From NCBI GenBank assembly GCA_900540685.1, contig UQGS01000018.1, positions 1 to 36,985 on the forward strand: a DNA stretch of 36,985 nt, in the 5' to 3' direction. The notes beneath the pieces were generated by a model, which was given only the letters and a program-made list of their open reading frames with translations, did no database searches and was not told where the DNA came from. Positions 24,834 through 33,474 of this stretch are shown here, one piece after another (the first letter of the stretch is position 1; each line of letters opens with the position of its first letter). The DNA comes from an uncultured Catenibacterium sp. Lineage in GTDB: Bacteria; Bacillota_I; Bacilli_A; Erysipelotrichales; Coprobacillaceae. A program made the translations under genes and the position numbers.

Positions 24834-25388
24834 GTGCATATTTGGGGACATTTTAAAACAATTACAAGACATAAGTTGTTAGTAGGAAAGCTATGCTTTA
24901 AAGTACATTTATATAAGCAGGGCTTATTACATGACTTATCTAAATATACACCAACTGAATTTATTACAGGTATTAAGTATTATAAGGGAACCTATTCTCC
25001 TAATAGTGCTGAAAGAAATGAGAAGGGTTACTCAACAGCCTGGCTTCATCATAAAGGCCGTAATAAGCATCATTGGGAATATTGGGTGGATTTTACCAGA
25101 AAAGGTCAGGTTCCTGCAAAAATGCCTTATAAATATGTATTAGAGATGTTCTGTGATAGAGTTGCAGCAAGTAAGATCTATGAAGGAAAGAATTATACAG
25201 ATGCCTTTCCTTTACAATACTATGAATCAGGACAATATTCTTATATATTACATCCTGAAACACGTGCCTTGATTCGTTTCATGCTTGTCTATTTAAAGGA
25301 TCATGGACTAGATGATACAATTAAAATGCTGAATAGACATCATGATTATGATGAATATTTTGTTGAATTTAAGGACAATTTCATGTAG
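24834..25388 (+). CDS. DUF5662-like protein, HD/His-rich, function unknown
   Basis: 184 residues from a GTG start after GAGGGA. Conserved-looking motifs are L-L-H-D-L-S-K-Y-T-P-T-E-F (~31-43) and W-L-H-H-K-G-R-N-K-H-H-W-E-Y-W (~64-78), then N-R-H-H-D-Y near the C-terminus. The HD plus several His pairs suggests a metal site like that of HD-fold phosphohydrolases, which I infer from the pattern. I associate it from memory with DUF5662. It ends 31 bases before rluB and is likely co-transcribed with it. Confidence 0.72.
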   Translation: MHIWGHFKTITRHKLLVGKLCFKVHLYKQGLLHDLSKYTPTEFITGIKYYKGTYSPNSAERNEKGYSTAWLHHKGRNKHHWEYWVDFTRKGQVPAKMPYKYVLEMFCDRVAASKIYEGKNYTDAFPLQYYESGQYSYILHPETRALIRFMLVYLKDHGLDDTIKMLNRHHDYDEYFVEFKDNFM

Positions 25389-25419
25389 ATTAGTTAATGG
25401 AAAAGAAAGGGTGAAAGCA

Positions 25420-26163
25420 ATGGAAGAAAGATTACAAAAAGTCATTGCACAGAGTGGTTATACTTCACGTCGTAAGGCTGAAGAACTCATTCAGCAGGGT
25501 AAAGTTACAGTCAATGGTGAAGTTGTAACAGTACTTGGTACTAAAGTAACTAAGAAAGATACAATCTGTGTCAATGGAAAAATGATTAATAAAGAAGATA
25601 AAGTATATTATTTATTCTATAAACCAGAAAAATGCGTATGTACTATGAGTGACGAACATGATCGTACATGTGTCGCTGATTATTTTAGTGATAGTAATGA
25701 AAGAGTTTATCCAGTAGGAAGACTTGACTATGATACAACAGGTGCTTTATTTATGACAAATGATGGTGAATTTGCGAACCTCATCATGCATCCATCTAGC
25801 CACTTAGAAAAGGTCTATGAAGTATCTGTTAAGGGATTATTGACTAAGGCTGAAAAGAACCAGCTAGAAAGAGGTATCTATCTGGAAGGTGTTAAAACAT
25901 TACCTTGTGAAATTGCGATTACTGGAAATGATGAAGAACATGGTACTACTATGTTGATGATTCGTTTAGTAGAAGGTAAGAACAGACAGATCAAGAAGAT
26001 GTTTGAAGAAGTAGGACATCCTGTAAAGCGTTTAAGAAGAATCATGATTGGTCCAATCGATTTAAAGGGATTAACTCCTGGTACTTATCGTCGATTAAAA
26101 CCACATGAAGTAAATGTATTACGTACAATGGCTTTAAAAAAGAAAAACGCAAACAAAAAATAA
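25420..26163 (+). CDS. rluB: 23S rRNA pseudouridine synthase, RsuA/RluB family
   Basis: 247 residues from ATG 25420, with AAAGGGTG upstream; the longer frame overlaps the previous gene and is not used. N-terminal S4 domain (~1-60: R-L-Q-K-V-I-A-Q-S-G-Y-T-S-R-R-K-A-E), then the catalytic block V-G-R-L-D-Y-D-T-T-G-A-L with the invariant Asp, and the R-L-V-E-G-K-N-R-Q-I-K-K-M motif. Position beside scpAB and cmk-der is the usual one for rluB; RsuA or RluE specificity cannot be excluded. Confidence 0.92.
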   Translation: MEERLQKVIAQSGYTSRRKAEELIQQGKVTVNGEVVTVLGTKVTKKDTICVNGKMINKEDKVYYLFYKPEKCVCTMSDEHDRTCVADYFSDSNERVYPVGRLDYDTTGALFMTNDGEFANLIMHPSSHLEKVYEVSVKGLLTKAEKNQLERGIYLEGVKTLPCEIAITGNDEEHGTTMLMIRLVEGKNRQIKKMFEEVGHPVKRLRRIMIGPIDLKGLTPGTYRRLKPHEVNVLRTMALKKKNANKK

Positions 26164-26186
26164 AAGAGGATGCATCGCATCCTCTT
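26164..26186. terminator. Bidirectional terminator between rluB and the ferredoxin gene
   Basis: AAGAGGATGC, loop ATC, GCATCCTCTT. It lies just after both convergent stops; the T-tract is weak toward plus, while the minus side has a run of A on the plus strand. Confidence 0.75.
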
Positions 26187-26192
26187 GCTTTA

Positions 26193-26369
26193 TTATTCAG
26201 CTTCAATTACGCCTACTGGGCAGCCATCGATAGCATCCTGAACAGCAGCGTCATCAGTTTCTTCAACGATTACTTTTGCTAATCCTTCGTCATCTAATTC
26301 GAAAACGTCTGGGCAGATTCCTGCGCAAGCACCGCAACCTAAGCAGCCTTCATTTACTTTAACTTTCAT
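26193..26369 (-). CDS. Small ferredoxin, single [4Fe-4S] type
   Basis: 58 residues, read from the sequence by hand. The protein begins M-K-V-K-V-N-E-G, then C-L-G-C-G-A-C-A-G-I-C-P (Cys9, 12, 15, 19) and a distal D-G-C-P-V-G (Cys50). Cys9, 12, 15 and 50 fit the ligands of a single-cluster ferredoxin; Cys19 could form a disulfide or be free. It is very acidic, as expected for a soluble electron carrier. AGGAGG precedes the ATG. It is a solitary gene, convergent with rluB. Confidence 0.95.
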   Translation of the reverse strand: MKVKVNEGCLGCGACAGICPDVFELDDEGLAKVIVEETDDAAVQDAIDGCPVGVIEAE

Positions 26370-26486
26370 TTACATATCCTCCTTATTTCATATACATCTA
26401 TTATAACGGATAATGAGGTTTTTTGAAAGTTATTTTCTTAATTTTATAGGTATGCTATAATAGATACGATTAGGTGGTGAAATTAT

Positions 26487-27101
26487 ATGTCAGAACAGAC
26501 AAGAATGTCTAAGTATAAGGATTTACGTGACAATATTGATGATGTTGGTTATGTCCCTCATGAAGAGGATGAGGGAGATGATGATTTCTTATCATTTATT
26601 CCTAAATCAAATCATCGTGAAAGTGTAGAACCAAAGACATACGAAACACTCAAATATGAAAGCAACCCATTTGAATCATTACATGAAGAGCGTAATAGTA
26701 CAAGAACACGTACTGATACACGTCTTGATATTTTGAATTCAATGAAAGAGGATGCTTCTTCACAGGATACCATCTGTGATTATCATACGTCTGAGTTAAG
26801 AAGAGGGCATGCAGTGAAGGGTGGTAGTTTAATGGACAAACTAGCTGCTATGTCACCTGAAGAAGATGTTGAAGCTTTTAGAAAATACAATGAAGAAATA
26901 CCACATCGTGAACCAGTGAAAACTGAACCAGTAGTAAGAAGTACATCTCACGAGGAGCATGAAAGAAGACATGCACAACAGAAAGCACCATTACCTGAAA
27001 AACAAGAAGATACAAAAATGACAAAGATCTTAAATGGTGTTGTAGGCGTACTTGTTTTTGCGGTGTTTGTATTTATTATCATGACTTTTCTGAATAATTA
27101 G
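26487..27101 (+). CDS. Tail-anchored acidic protein of unknown function
   Basis: 204 residues. The first ~175 residues are low-complexity, charged and probably disordered (runs such as E-E-D-E-G-D-D-D-F and E-E-H-E-R-R-H). One hydrophobic segment at ~183-201 (V-V-G-V-L-V-F-A-V-F-V-F-I-I-M) ends three residues before the C-terminus, so the protein would sit N-in with a C-terminal membrane anchor. AGGTGGTGA precedes the ATG. It is 12 bases before cmk, so probably in that operon. No family recognised. Confidence 0.72.
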   Translation: MSEQTRMSKYKDLRDNIDDVGYVPHEEDEGDDDFLSFIPKSNHRESVEPKTYETLKYESNPFESLHEERNSTRTRTDTRLDILNSMKEDASSQDTICDYHTSELRRGHAVKGGSLMDKLAAMSPEEDVEAFRKYNEEIPHREPVKTEPVVRSTSHEEHERRHAQQKAPLPEKQEDTKMTKILNGVVGVLVFAVFVFIIMTFLNN

Positions 27102-27113
27102 GGGGATTTTAGA

Positions 27114-27776
27114 ATGAAGAAAATTGCTATTGCGATTGATGGACCTGCAGCTGCAGGTAAATCTACGATTGCTAAAAGAGTCGCAAATAATCTAGGTTAT
27201 ACTTATATTGATACAGGTGCAATGTATCGTTGTGTGGCATATTATGCACTTGTAAAGGGCGTTGATTTTCATGATGAAAATGCTGTCTGTCGTTTATTAC
27301 CAGAAATTAAGATTAAATTGATGCCTGATAACACTGTCTATTTAAATGATCGTGATGTGACTGCAGATATTCGTGTGAATGAAATTAGTGCAGGTGCATC
27401 TATTGTATCTGCTTATTCTAAGGTAAGAACATATTTAGTTGCACAACAAAGAGAAATGGCCAAAGAAGGTGGCGTTATTCTTGATGGTAGAGATATTGGA
27501 ACTGTAGTATTACCAAATGCAGAGTTAAAAATCTATCAGGTGGCATCTATTGAATGCCGTGCTTTACGTCGTCATAATGAAAACTTAAGTCGTGGATTGA
27601 ATTCTGATCTTGATGAAATCAAGAAGGAAGTCGCTGCCCGTGATGAAGCAGATATGACACGTGAGATTTCTCCATTGAAGAAAGCAGATGATGCAATTGA
27701 AATTGATACTTCAGATATGACTATTGATGAAGTTGTTGCACATATTATGAATTTAGTTGAAAAGAAGACTCAATAA
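27114..27776 (+). CDS. cmk: Cytidylate kinase
   Basis: 220 residues. P-loop G-P-A-A-A-G-K-S-T, then Y-I-D-T-G-A-M-Y-R, D-G-R-D-I-G-T-V-V and R-A-L-R-R-H-N-E match Cmk exactly. It phosphorylates CMP and dCMP. It is followed 12 bases later by der, a classic Firmicutes pair; ribosomal protein S1, often between them, is absent. Confidence 0.97.
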   Translation: MKKIAIAIDGPAAAGKSTIAKRVANNLGYTYIDTGAMYRCVAYYALVKGVDFHDENAVCRLLPEIKIKLMPDNTVYLNDRDVTADIRVNEISAGASIVSAYSKVRTYLVAQQREMAKEGGVILDGRDIGTVVLPNAELKIYQVASIECRALRRHNENLSRGLNSDLDEIKKEVAARDEADMTREISPLKKADDAIEIDTSDMTIDEVVAHIMNLVEKKTQ

Positions 27777-27787
27777 GGAGGCGAAAT

Positions 27788-29095
27788 ATGAAAAAAGGTA
27801 TTGTTGCGATTGTAGGTCGTGCAAATGTAGGTAAGTCTACACTATTTAACCGTATTATTGGTGAACGTGTTTCTATTGTGGAAGACGTACCAGGTGTTAC
27901 AAGAGACCGTATTTATGCAAAAGCCAGCTGGCTTACAAAAGAATTTAGAATTATTGATACCGGTGGTATTGAATTAAAGAATGCTGATTTTACAGAACAG
28001 ATCAAGACTCAGGCTGAGATTGCGATTGAAGAAGCAGATGTTATTATCTTTGTAGTTAATGGACGTGAAGGTTTAACAAGTGAAGATAACTTTGTTGCTA
28101 GAATGCTTCAGAAGTCAGGTAAACCTGTACTTTTAGCTGTTAATAAGATTGATGATGTGGCATTTAGAGATAACATTTATGATTTCTATAGCTTAGGTAT
28201 TGGTGAACCAATTCCTGTATCAAGTGCGCATGGTATTGGTGTAGGGGATCTTCTTGATGAAGTCATTAGAGTACTTCCAGATGAAGAAGATGAGTTTGAA
28301 GAAGATGAAATCAAGGTGTCTATTATTGGTAGACCAAATGTAGGTAAATCTTCTTTAACTAATGCGATATTAGGTGAAGACCGTGTTATTGTTTCTAATA
28401 TTGAAGGAACAACAAGAGATGCGATTGATACCGCCTTTGAAAAAGATGGGTATAAGTATAGAATCATCGATACAGCAGGTATGCGTAAAAAGGGAAAAGT
28501 CTATGAGAATATTGAAAAATATTCAGTACTACGTGCTTTAAAGGCTGTAGAACAGAGTGATGTTATTCTTTGTGTTGTAGATGGTGAAAGAGGCATTATT
28601 GAACAGGATAAGCATGTTGCAGGTTATGCCCATGAATTAGGTAAGTCTGTTGTATTAGTTGTTAATAAATGGGATGCAGTGACTAAAGATGAAAAGACAA
28701 TGGCTAAGATGGAAAAGAGTCTAAGAGAACAGTTCAAGTATCTTGACTATGCACGTATCGCCTTTGTTAGTGCTTTAAAGAAACAGCGTATTAATACATT
28801 ATTTGATTTAATTGTAGAAGCTTATATGAATGCTCATAAACGTGTGACTACAAGTGTATTAAATGATGTTATTGTAGATGCTCAGGCAATGAACCCTACA
28901 ACTACATTTGAAGGTGGAAGACTTAAAATCTATTATGCCAATCAGGTTGCAGTACAGCCACCAACATTTGTATTATTTGTTAATGATCCTAAGTTCATGC
29001 ATTTCTCATATAAGCGTTATCTAGAAAACTGCTTAAGAGATCGTTTTGGATTTGAAGGAACTCCAATCCATATTATTTGTAGAAAAAGAGACTAA
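27788..29095 (+). CDS. der: Ribosome biogenesis GTPase Der (EngA)
   Basis: 435 residues. Two GTPase domains in tandem: G-R-A-N-V-G-K-S-T-L with N-K-I-D, and G-R-P-N-V-G-K-S-S-L with N-K-W-D, then a C-terminal KH-like domain (~350-435). Der acts in 50S subunit assembly. AAGGAGG precedes the ATG. Ends the scpA-to-der gene run. Confidence 0.98.
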   Translation: MKKGIVAIVGRANVGKSTLFNRIIGERVSIVEDVPGVTRDRIYAKASWLTKEFRIIDTGGIELKNADFTEQIKTQAEIAIEEADVIIFVVNGREGLTSEDNFVARMLQKSGKPVLLAVNKIDDVAFRDNIYDFYSLGIGEPIPVSSAHGIGVGDLLDEVIRVLPDEEDEFEEDEIKVSIIGRPNVGKSSLTNAILGEDRVIVSNIEGTTRDAIDTAFEKDGYKYRIIDTAGMRKKGKVYENIEKYSVLRALKAVEQSDVILCVVDGERGIIEQDKHVAGYAHELGKSVVLVVNKWDAVTKDEKTMAKMEKSLREQFKYLDYARIAFVSALKKQRINTLFDLIVEAYMNAHKRVTTSVLNDVIVDAQAMNPTTTFEGGRLKIYYANQVAVQPPTFVLFVNDPKFMHFSYKRYLENCLRDRFGFEGTPIHIICRKRD

Positions 29096-29122
29096 AACTG
29101 ACCCAAATAGGTCAGTTTTTTT
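29095..29122 (+). terminator. Intrinsic terminator of der
   Basis: AAACTGACC, loop CAAATA, GGTCAGTTT followed by T-run to 29122. The stem starts at the stop codon. Confidence 0.92.
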
Positions 29123-29177
29123 GCGTGATGACCCTTTATTAAAGAGAGTACTTTAAAATTTCATTTCACCTATTTAC

Positions 29178-29206
29178 TTGACTAAAAGAAATGTAAGTGC
29201 TAACAT
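29178..29206 (+). promoter_or_regulatory. Promoter of the APC permease-ucpA operon
   Basis: TTGACT (29178-29183), 17-base spacer, TAACAT (29201-29206). Predicted start near 29213, leaving a ~156-base untranslated leader. Confidence 0.7.
29192..29205 (+). promoter_or_regulatory. cre-like (CcpA) operator overlapping the -10
   Basis: TGTAAGTGCTAACA fits the cre consensus TGWAANCGNTNWCA at every fixed position but one (T for C). It covers the spacer and -10, the position for catabolite repression. Confidence 0.6.
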
Positions 29207-29295
29207 TTTAGTACATGAGTGATATCATTTCAATTGAATAGTTGATGAGAGGGTATGTACGGGACATATCTTATTAATTGCATGATTTTCTAGTA

Positions 29296-29321
29296 TCTCT
29301 TTGAGAGAACGTTTTTTTTTT
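29296..29321 (+). promoter_or_regulatory. Attenuator-like hairpin in the permease leader
   Basis: TCTCT-TTG-AGAGA followed within 4 bases by ten Ts (29312-29321), between the promoter and the start codon. A short stem, so termination may be partial or regulated. Confidence 0.5.
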
Positions 29322-29368
29322 GCATTCATCAGCTATCTCCCGATTACAATTATGGAGGAGGTTGTTGT

Positions 29369-30772
29369 ATGGACAACAAAGAAAGCAAGGGTGGCTTAAA
29401 TAAAAGTCTTAAGCTGATTTTCGTTTACACCGTTGCAACAGGTTCTATCTTTACATTTGTAAACTACTGGGACTCTGTATTCTATGGTTATTGTGGAAGC
29501 GGGACATTCCTTGCATTCGCACTAATGACTGTAGCTATTTTACCAATCGCACTTGTATAAAGTGAATTGGCATCTATTTTCCACACTGGTGGTGGGGAAT
29601 TAATCTACAACACTGTTGGTATCAACAAACATGTTGGGTTCTTAGCTTCATGGCTTATCATGGCAGCTTGGATTTCAGTACCACCAGCAGTTGTTATGGC
29701 TATCATGACATGGGTCAATAAGACATTAAATCTAGGTCTTGGTACATGGGGCATGGTAGGTTGTGCTGCAATATTACTTGTCTTATATTTCTTAATGAGT
29801 ATTCAGAACGTTCAGTTCTTAGTAAAAGCTCAGGCAGGTATGCTTTTCTGTAACATTGCAGTTACTATCATTACTGGTTTCTTATTATTATTCTCAGGAC
29901 ATTGGCATTTATCTAACTTTGGAAATATCTTCCAGACAACTCTAAGTTCTGTCAATGGTATTCCTGGATGGATCATCGGTATGGCGTTACTAATCACACC
30001 ATACTTTGGATTTGAAACAGTACCTCAGATGGTTGAAGAAGGGGACTTCCCAATCAAGAACTCTAAGAAAGCTATCTGTGGTTCAATTCTTACTTGTGGT
30101 TGTATTTATGTATTCTATTATTTCTGTGTTGCAGGATTAGATGGATTACAGACTATTCATACAACATTTGCACAGGATGGGTTCTTAACTATTCTAACTA
30201 TGCAGAAAGTATTAGGATGGACATTCTGGCCTATTATCGTTGGTATTCTTTCTTGCTTGCTTGGTATGGGTGCTTCATTACTTGGCTTCTGGATGTCAAC
30301 AGTACGTATGTTGTATTCAATGGCTAATAAGAACTTCTTACCAAAGGTTTTCGCTAAGGTCAACAAGAACCAACAGCCATTATTACCTAACATCTTCTTG
30401 TTAGTATTATCATTAGTATTTATCGTATTACAGAATTCATCTGATTTCATGAGTGCATTCTTTAACTTAATGAGTTTCGGATGTGCCTGCGCTTATGCAT
30501 TGACAATGATTTCAGCTATCTGTATTCATAGAAAACATCCAAACTGGGTAAGTGCAAACACTGTTAAGGGTGGAGATGCTTTCCGTGTTCTTGCAATGTT
30601 GATTGCAGTTACTATCGCATTCTTCTGTACACTTGGTCAGGGTATTGATTCTTGGATCTGCTTTGGTGTATATCTTGGTGTTGGTATGTTGTTGTGGCTC
30701 TGGATGGTTTGTGTTAACTGGAAGAAACATCCAGTAGAAATTGAAACACCTGATGGAGTTCAGAAGTTCTAA
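29369..30772 (+). pseudogene. APC-family amino acid permease gene broken by one in-frame TAA
   Basis: A 468-codon frame with about 12 hydrophobic segments, interrupted only at 29558-29560. It reads I-L-P-I-A-L-V-stop-S-E-L-A-S-I-F-H; permeases of this family normally have Tyr before S-E-L-A-S, so TAT or TAC to TAA is the likely change. Features such as the N-terminal F-V-Y-T-V-A-T-G-S and later G-F-E-T-V-P-Q-M-V-E-E fit amino-acid permeases near the basic/aromatic amino-acid/GABA groups. The substrate is undefined. GGAGGAGG precedes ATG 29369, and the promoter and downstream ucpA-like gene look intact. A TTG restart at 29567 would drop TM1 and TM2. Confidence 0.88.
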
Positions 30773-30856
30773 CAATTAAATAGTATTAAGAATTAATGGC
30801 GAAGCAAATGATTGCTTGCATATATAAAATTTAGTTTAGAAAAGGAGAATAATAAA

Positions 30857-31654
30857 ATGGCTAAATTAGAAGGTAAAGTTGCATTAATCACAGGTGCTGC
30901 TGTAGGACTTGGAGAAGGTATCTCAACTGCATATGCGAAATATGGTGCAAAATTAATCATGGTTGACTTATCACCAGCTGTAGAAGAAACTGCAGAAAGA
31001 TTAAGAAAAGAATACGATGCTGAAATCATCACTGTAGTAGCTAACGTTGCTGATCGTGCAGCAATGGACGCAGCTGCTGCTAAGGGTGTTGAAAAGTTCG
31101 GTGAAATCAACGTCGCTTGTTGTAACGCTGGTGTTTGCCGCTTAGCTCCATTTGAAGAAATGACTGATGAAATGCGTGATTTCCATATTGATGTAAATAT
31201 TAAGGGTGTATGGAATACATGTAAAGCAGTTGTTCCTTATATGTTAAAACAGGGTGGAGGTAGCATCGTGATCGCTTCTTCTGTAACTGGTGATATCGTA
31301 GCTGATGCTGGTGAAGCAGCTTACGCTACAACTAAGGCTGCATTAGTTGGTTTAACTAAGTGCTTAGCTGTAGAATATGCTAAACGTAACATTCGTGTTA
31401 ACTGCTCACAGCTTGGTTACGCTAGAACTCCAATGGTTGAAAAGATGGCTGTTGAATCTAATCCAGAAAATCCAGAAGCAGCAATCAATGATATCGCAGC
31501 AAATGTTCCAATGGGACGTCTTGCTAAACCTATCGAAGTAGGTGAATTATTCGCATTCTTAGGAAGTGATGAATCTAGCTACTTAACAGGTGCTCAAATC
31601 GTTATCGATGGCGGTGCAACATTACCTGAAACTATGTCGATCGGTACTAACTAA
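30857..31654 (+). CDS. Short-chain dehydrogenase/reductase, UcpA-like
   Basis: 265 residues from ATG 30857 (AAAGGAG upstream). Classical SDR: T-G-A-A-V-G-L-G-E-G near the N-terminus, C-C-N-A-G-V-C-R in place of N-N-A-G, then S-S-V-T-G-D-I-V-A-D-A-G-E and the catalytic Y-A-T-T-K. The stretches A-G-V-C-R-L, D-F-H-I-D-V-N-I-K-G-V-W-N and the C-terminal G-G-A-T-L-P-E-T-M-S closely match E. coli UcpA, whose substrate is unsettled. It is 84 bases after the permease stop and shares its promoter, so both may handle one amino-acid-derived compound. Confidence 0.9.
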   Translation: MAKLEGKVALITGAAVGLGEGISTAYAKYGAKLIMVDLSPAVEETAERLRKEYDAEIITVVANVADRAAMDAAAAKGVEKFGEINVACCNAGVCRLAPFEEMTDEMRDFHIDVNIKGVWNTCKAVVPYMLKQGGGSIVIASSVTGDIVADAGEAAYATTKAALVGLTKCLAVEYAKRNIRVNCSQLGYARTPMVEKMAVESNPENPEAAINDIAANVPMGRLAKPIEVGELFAFLGSDESSYLTGAQIVIDGGATLPETMSIGTN

Positions 31655-31668
31655 AATCACAATACTCG

Positions 31669-31694
31669 CCACCTCTTTATAGAGGTGGTTTTTT
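31669..31694 (+). terminator. Intrinsic terminator of the ucpA-like gene
   Basis: CCACCTC, loop TTTATA, GAGGTGG then T6. Confidence 0.9.
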
Positions 31695-31702
31695 GTATGT
31701 AC

Positions 31703-31731
31703 AAAAAAAGAGATGAACGAATGTTCATCTC
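31703..31731 (-). terminator. Intrinsic terminator of ptsI
   Basis: Minus strand: GAGATGAAC, loop ATTC, GTTCATCTC then T7. Confidence 0.9.
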
Positions 31732-31752
31732 TCAAGTATTGTGTTTATTGTT

Positions 31753-33474
31753 TTATCCTTCAATACCAGTTTCAGCTTTAACTAATTCAACAACTTCTTC
31801 CATTGTAGCAAGTTCAGTAGTTGCTTTGTCAGCTAACTTCTTAGAATCTTCATAAGATAATTCTCTGATACGTTTTCTCTGAGCAAGAATAGAAGTTGCA
31901 GACATTGAGAATTCGTCAAGTCCTAAACCAAGTAATAATGGTGCAGCAAGAGCTTCGCCTGCCATTTCACCACACATACCAGTCCATTTACCTTCTCTAT
32001 GAGAAGCATCAATTGTGTTCTTAACTAATCTTAAGATTGATGGGTTGAATGGCTGATATAAGTAGTTGATTGTAGATGACATACGGTCAGCAGCGAAAGT
32101 ATACTGGATTAAGTCGTTTGTACCGATTGAGAAGAAATCTACAACCTTAGCGAACTGATCAGCAAGAACAGCAGCAGCTGGGATTTCAATCATGATACCA
32201 ACTTCGATAGAATCAGAAACTTCTACACCTTCAGCAACTAACTTAGCCTTTTCATCTAATAAGATTCCCTTAGCTTTATTGAATTCATCAACAGTTGCAA
32301 TCATAGGGAACATGATCTTAAGATCACCATAAACTGAAGCACGAAGTAATGCTCTTAACTGAGTTCTAAATACTTCTTCTCTCTGGAAGCAAAGACGAAT
32401 AGCACGAACACCTAAGAATGGGTTCATTTCTTCTGGAACTGGAAGAGCCTTTAACTTCTTATCTCCACCGATATCCATTGTTCTAACAACAACTGGACCA
32501 TTTACGTTTTCAAGTACTGTCTTATAAGCTTCATACTGTGAATCTTCTGTTGGAAGTTCATCTGATTCCATATATAAGAATTCAGTTCTGAATAAACCAA
32601 CACCTTCAGCACCGTTCTGCTTAATAGCTTCGATATCATTTGGAGAACCAATGTTAGCTACTAATAATACTTTATGACCATCAGTAGATACTGATTCAGC
32701 AGTCTTTAATGTCTTAAGTTCTGCTTTGTAATCTTCGAATTCTTTTCTCTTAGCTTCATAAGTAGCAATAGTTTCTTCATCAGGGTTAACAAATACATCA
32801 CCTGTTAAACCATCAAGAACAACCATATCACCATCATTTACAGTTTTAGTAATAACGTTAGTTGCTACAACTGCTGGGATTTCCATAGATCTAGCTAGGA
32901 TAGCAGAGTGAGAAGTTCTACCACCGATATCAGTGATGAAACCACGAACTAAGTTCTTGTTTAACTGAGCTGTATCAGAAGGAGTTAAATCATGAGCGAT
33001 GATTACAACTTCTTCATCAATTAAAGCAGGGTTAGGTAAAGACTTACCTAATAAGTTAGCTTTTAAACGAGTAGTTACGTCTCTGACGTCAGCTGCTCTT
33101 TCTTTGAAATATGCATCATCCATAGATGAGAACATAGTGATGAATAAGTTAGCTACATCTTCTAATGCTGCTTCAGCACATAACTTTTCACCAGTGATCT
33201 TAGCTTCAACCTGAGACTGAAGTTCTGGATCTTCAAGAATCTGTGCATGAGCATCAAATACTGCTGCTTCTTCTTCAGATAAGTTTTTAGTAGCTGCTTC
33301 CTTAATTGCAGCGATTTCAAGTTTAACTGCTGCAACGCCATTGTTATATTTAGCGATTTCAGCTTCAGTGTCTTCAACTGTAGTACGTGTTACAGTTAAA
33401 TCTGGCATATCTAATTTATATGCTTTTGCAATAGCATAACCACTAGATGCCGCAATACCTTTTACATTTGTCAT
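31753..33474 (-). CDS. ptsI: Phosphoenolpyruvate-protein phosphotransferase (PTS Enzyme I)
   Basis: 573 residues. Enzyme I passes phosphate from PEP to HPr and drives all PTS sugar uptake. Active-site histidine in G-G-R-T-S-H-S-A-I-L-A-R-S (~residue 187), then the PEP-binding barrel with G-V-G-L-F-R-T-E-F-L-Y-M, R-T-M-D-I-G-G-D-K, G-T-N-D-L-I-Q-Y and M-C-G-E-M-A-G catalytic Cys. ATG 33474 follows GGAGGT. ptsH is not adjacent, unlike many Firmicutes. Confidence 0.98.
   Translation of the reverse strand: MTNVKGIAASSGYAIAKAYKLDMPDLTVTRTTVEDTEAEIAKYNNGVAAVKLEIAAIKEAATKNLSEEEAAVFDAHAQILEDPELQSQVEAKITGEKLCAEAALEDVANLFITMFSSMDDAYFKERAADVRDVTTRLKANLLGKSLPNPALIDEEVVIIAHDLTPSDTAQLNKNLVRGFITDIGGRTSHSAILARSMEIPAVVATNVITKTVNDGDMVVLDGLTGDVFVNPDEETIATYEAKRKEFEDYKAELKTLKTAESVSTDGHKVLLVANIGSPNDIEAIKQNGAEGVGLFRTEFLYMESDELPTEDSQYEAYKTVLENVNGPVVVRTMDIGGDKKLKALPVPEEMNPFLGVRAIRLCFQREEVFRTQLRALLRASVYGDLKIMFPMIATVDEFNKAKGILLDEKAKLVAEGVEVSDSIEVGIMIEIPAAAVLADQFAKVVDFFSIGTNDLIQYTFAADRMSSTINYLYQPFNPSILRLVKNTIDASHREGKWTGMCGEMAGEALAAPLLLGLGLDEFSMSATSILAQRKRIRELSYEDSKKLADKATTELATMEEVVELVKAETGIEG

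Noticed and set aside
11525..29560. Stop-codon reassignment (TAA read as an amino acid)
   Set aside because: The two internal TAA codons stand for different residues, and many genes here end normally with TAA.
30157..30450. Minus-strand frame within the permease
   Set aside because: Shadow of a multi-TM coding region; no ribosome-binding site.
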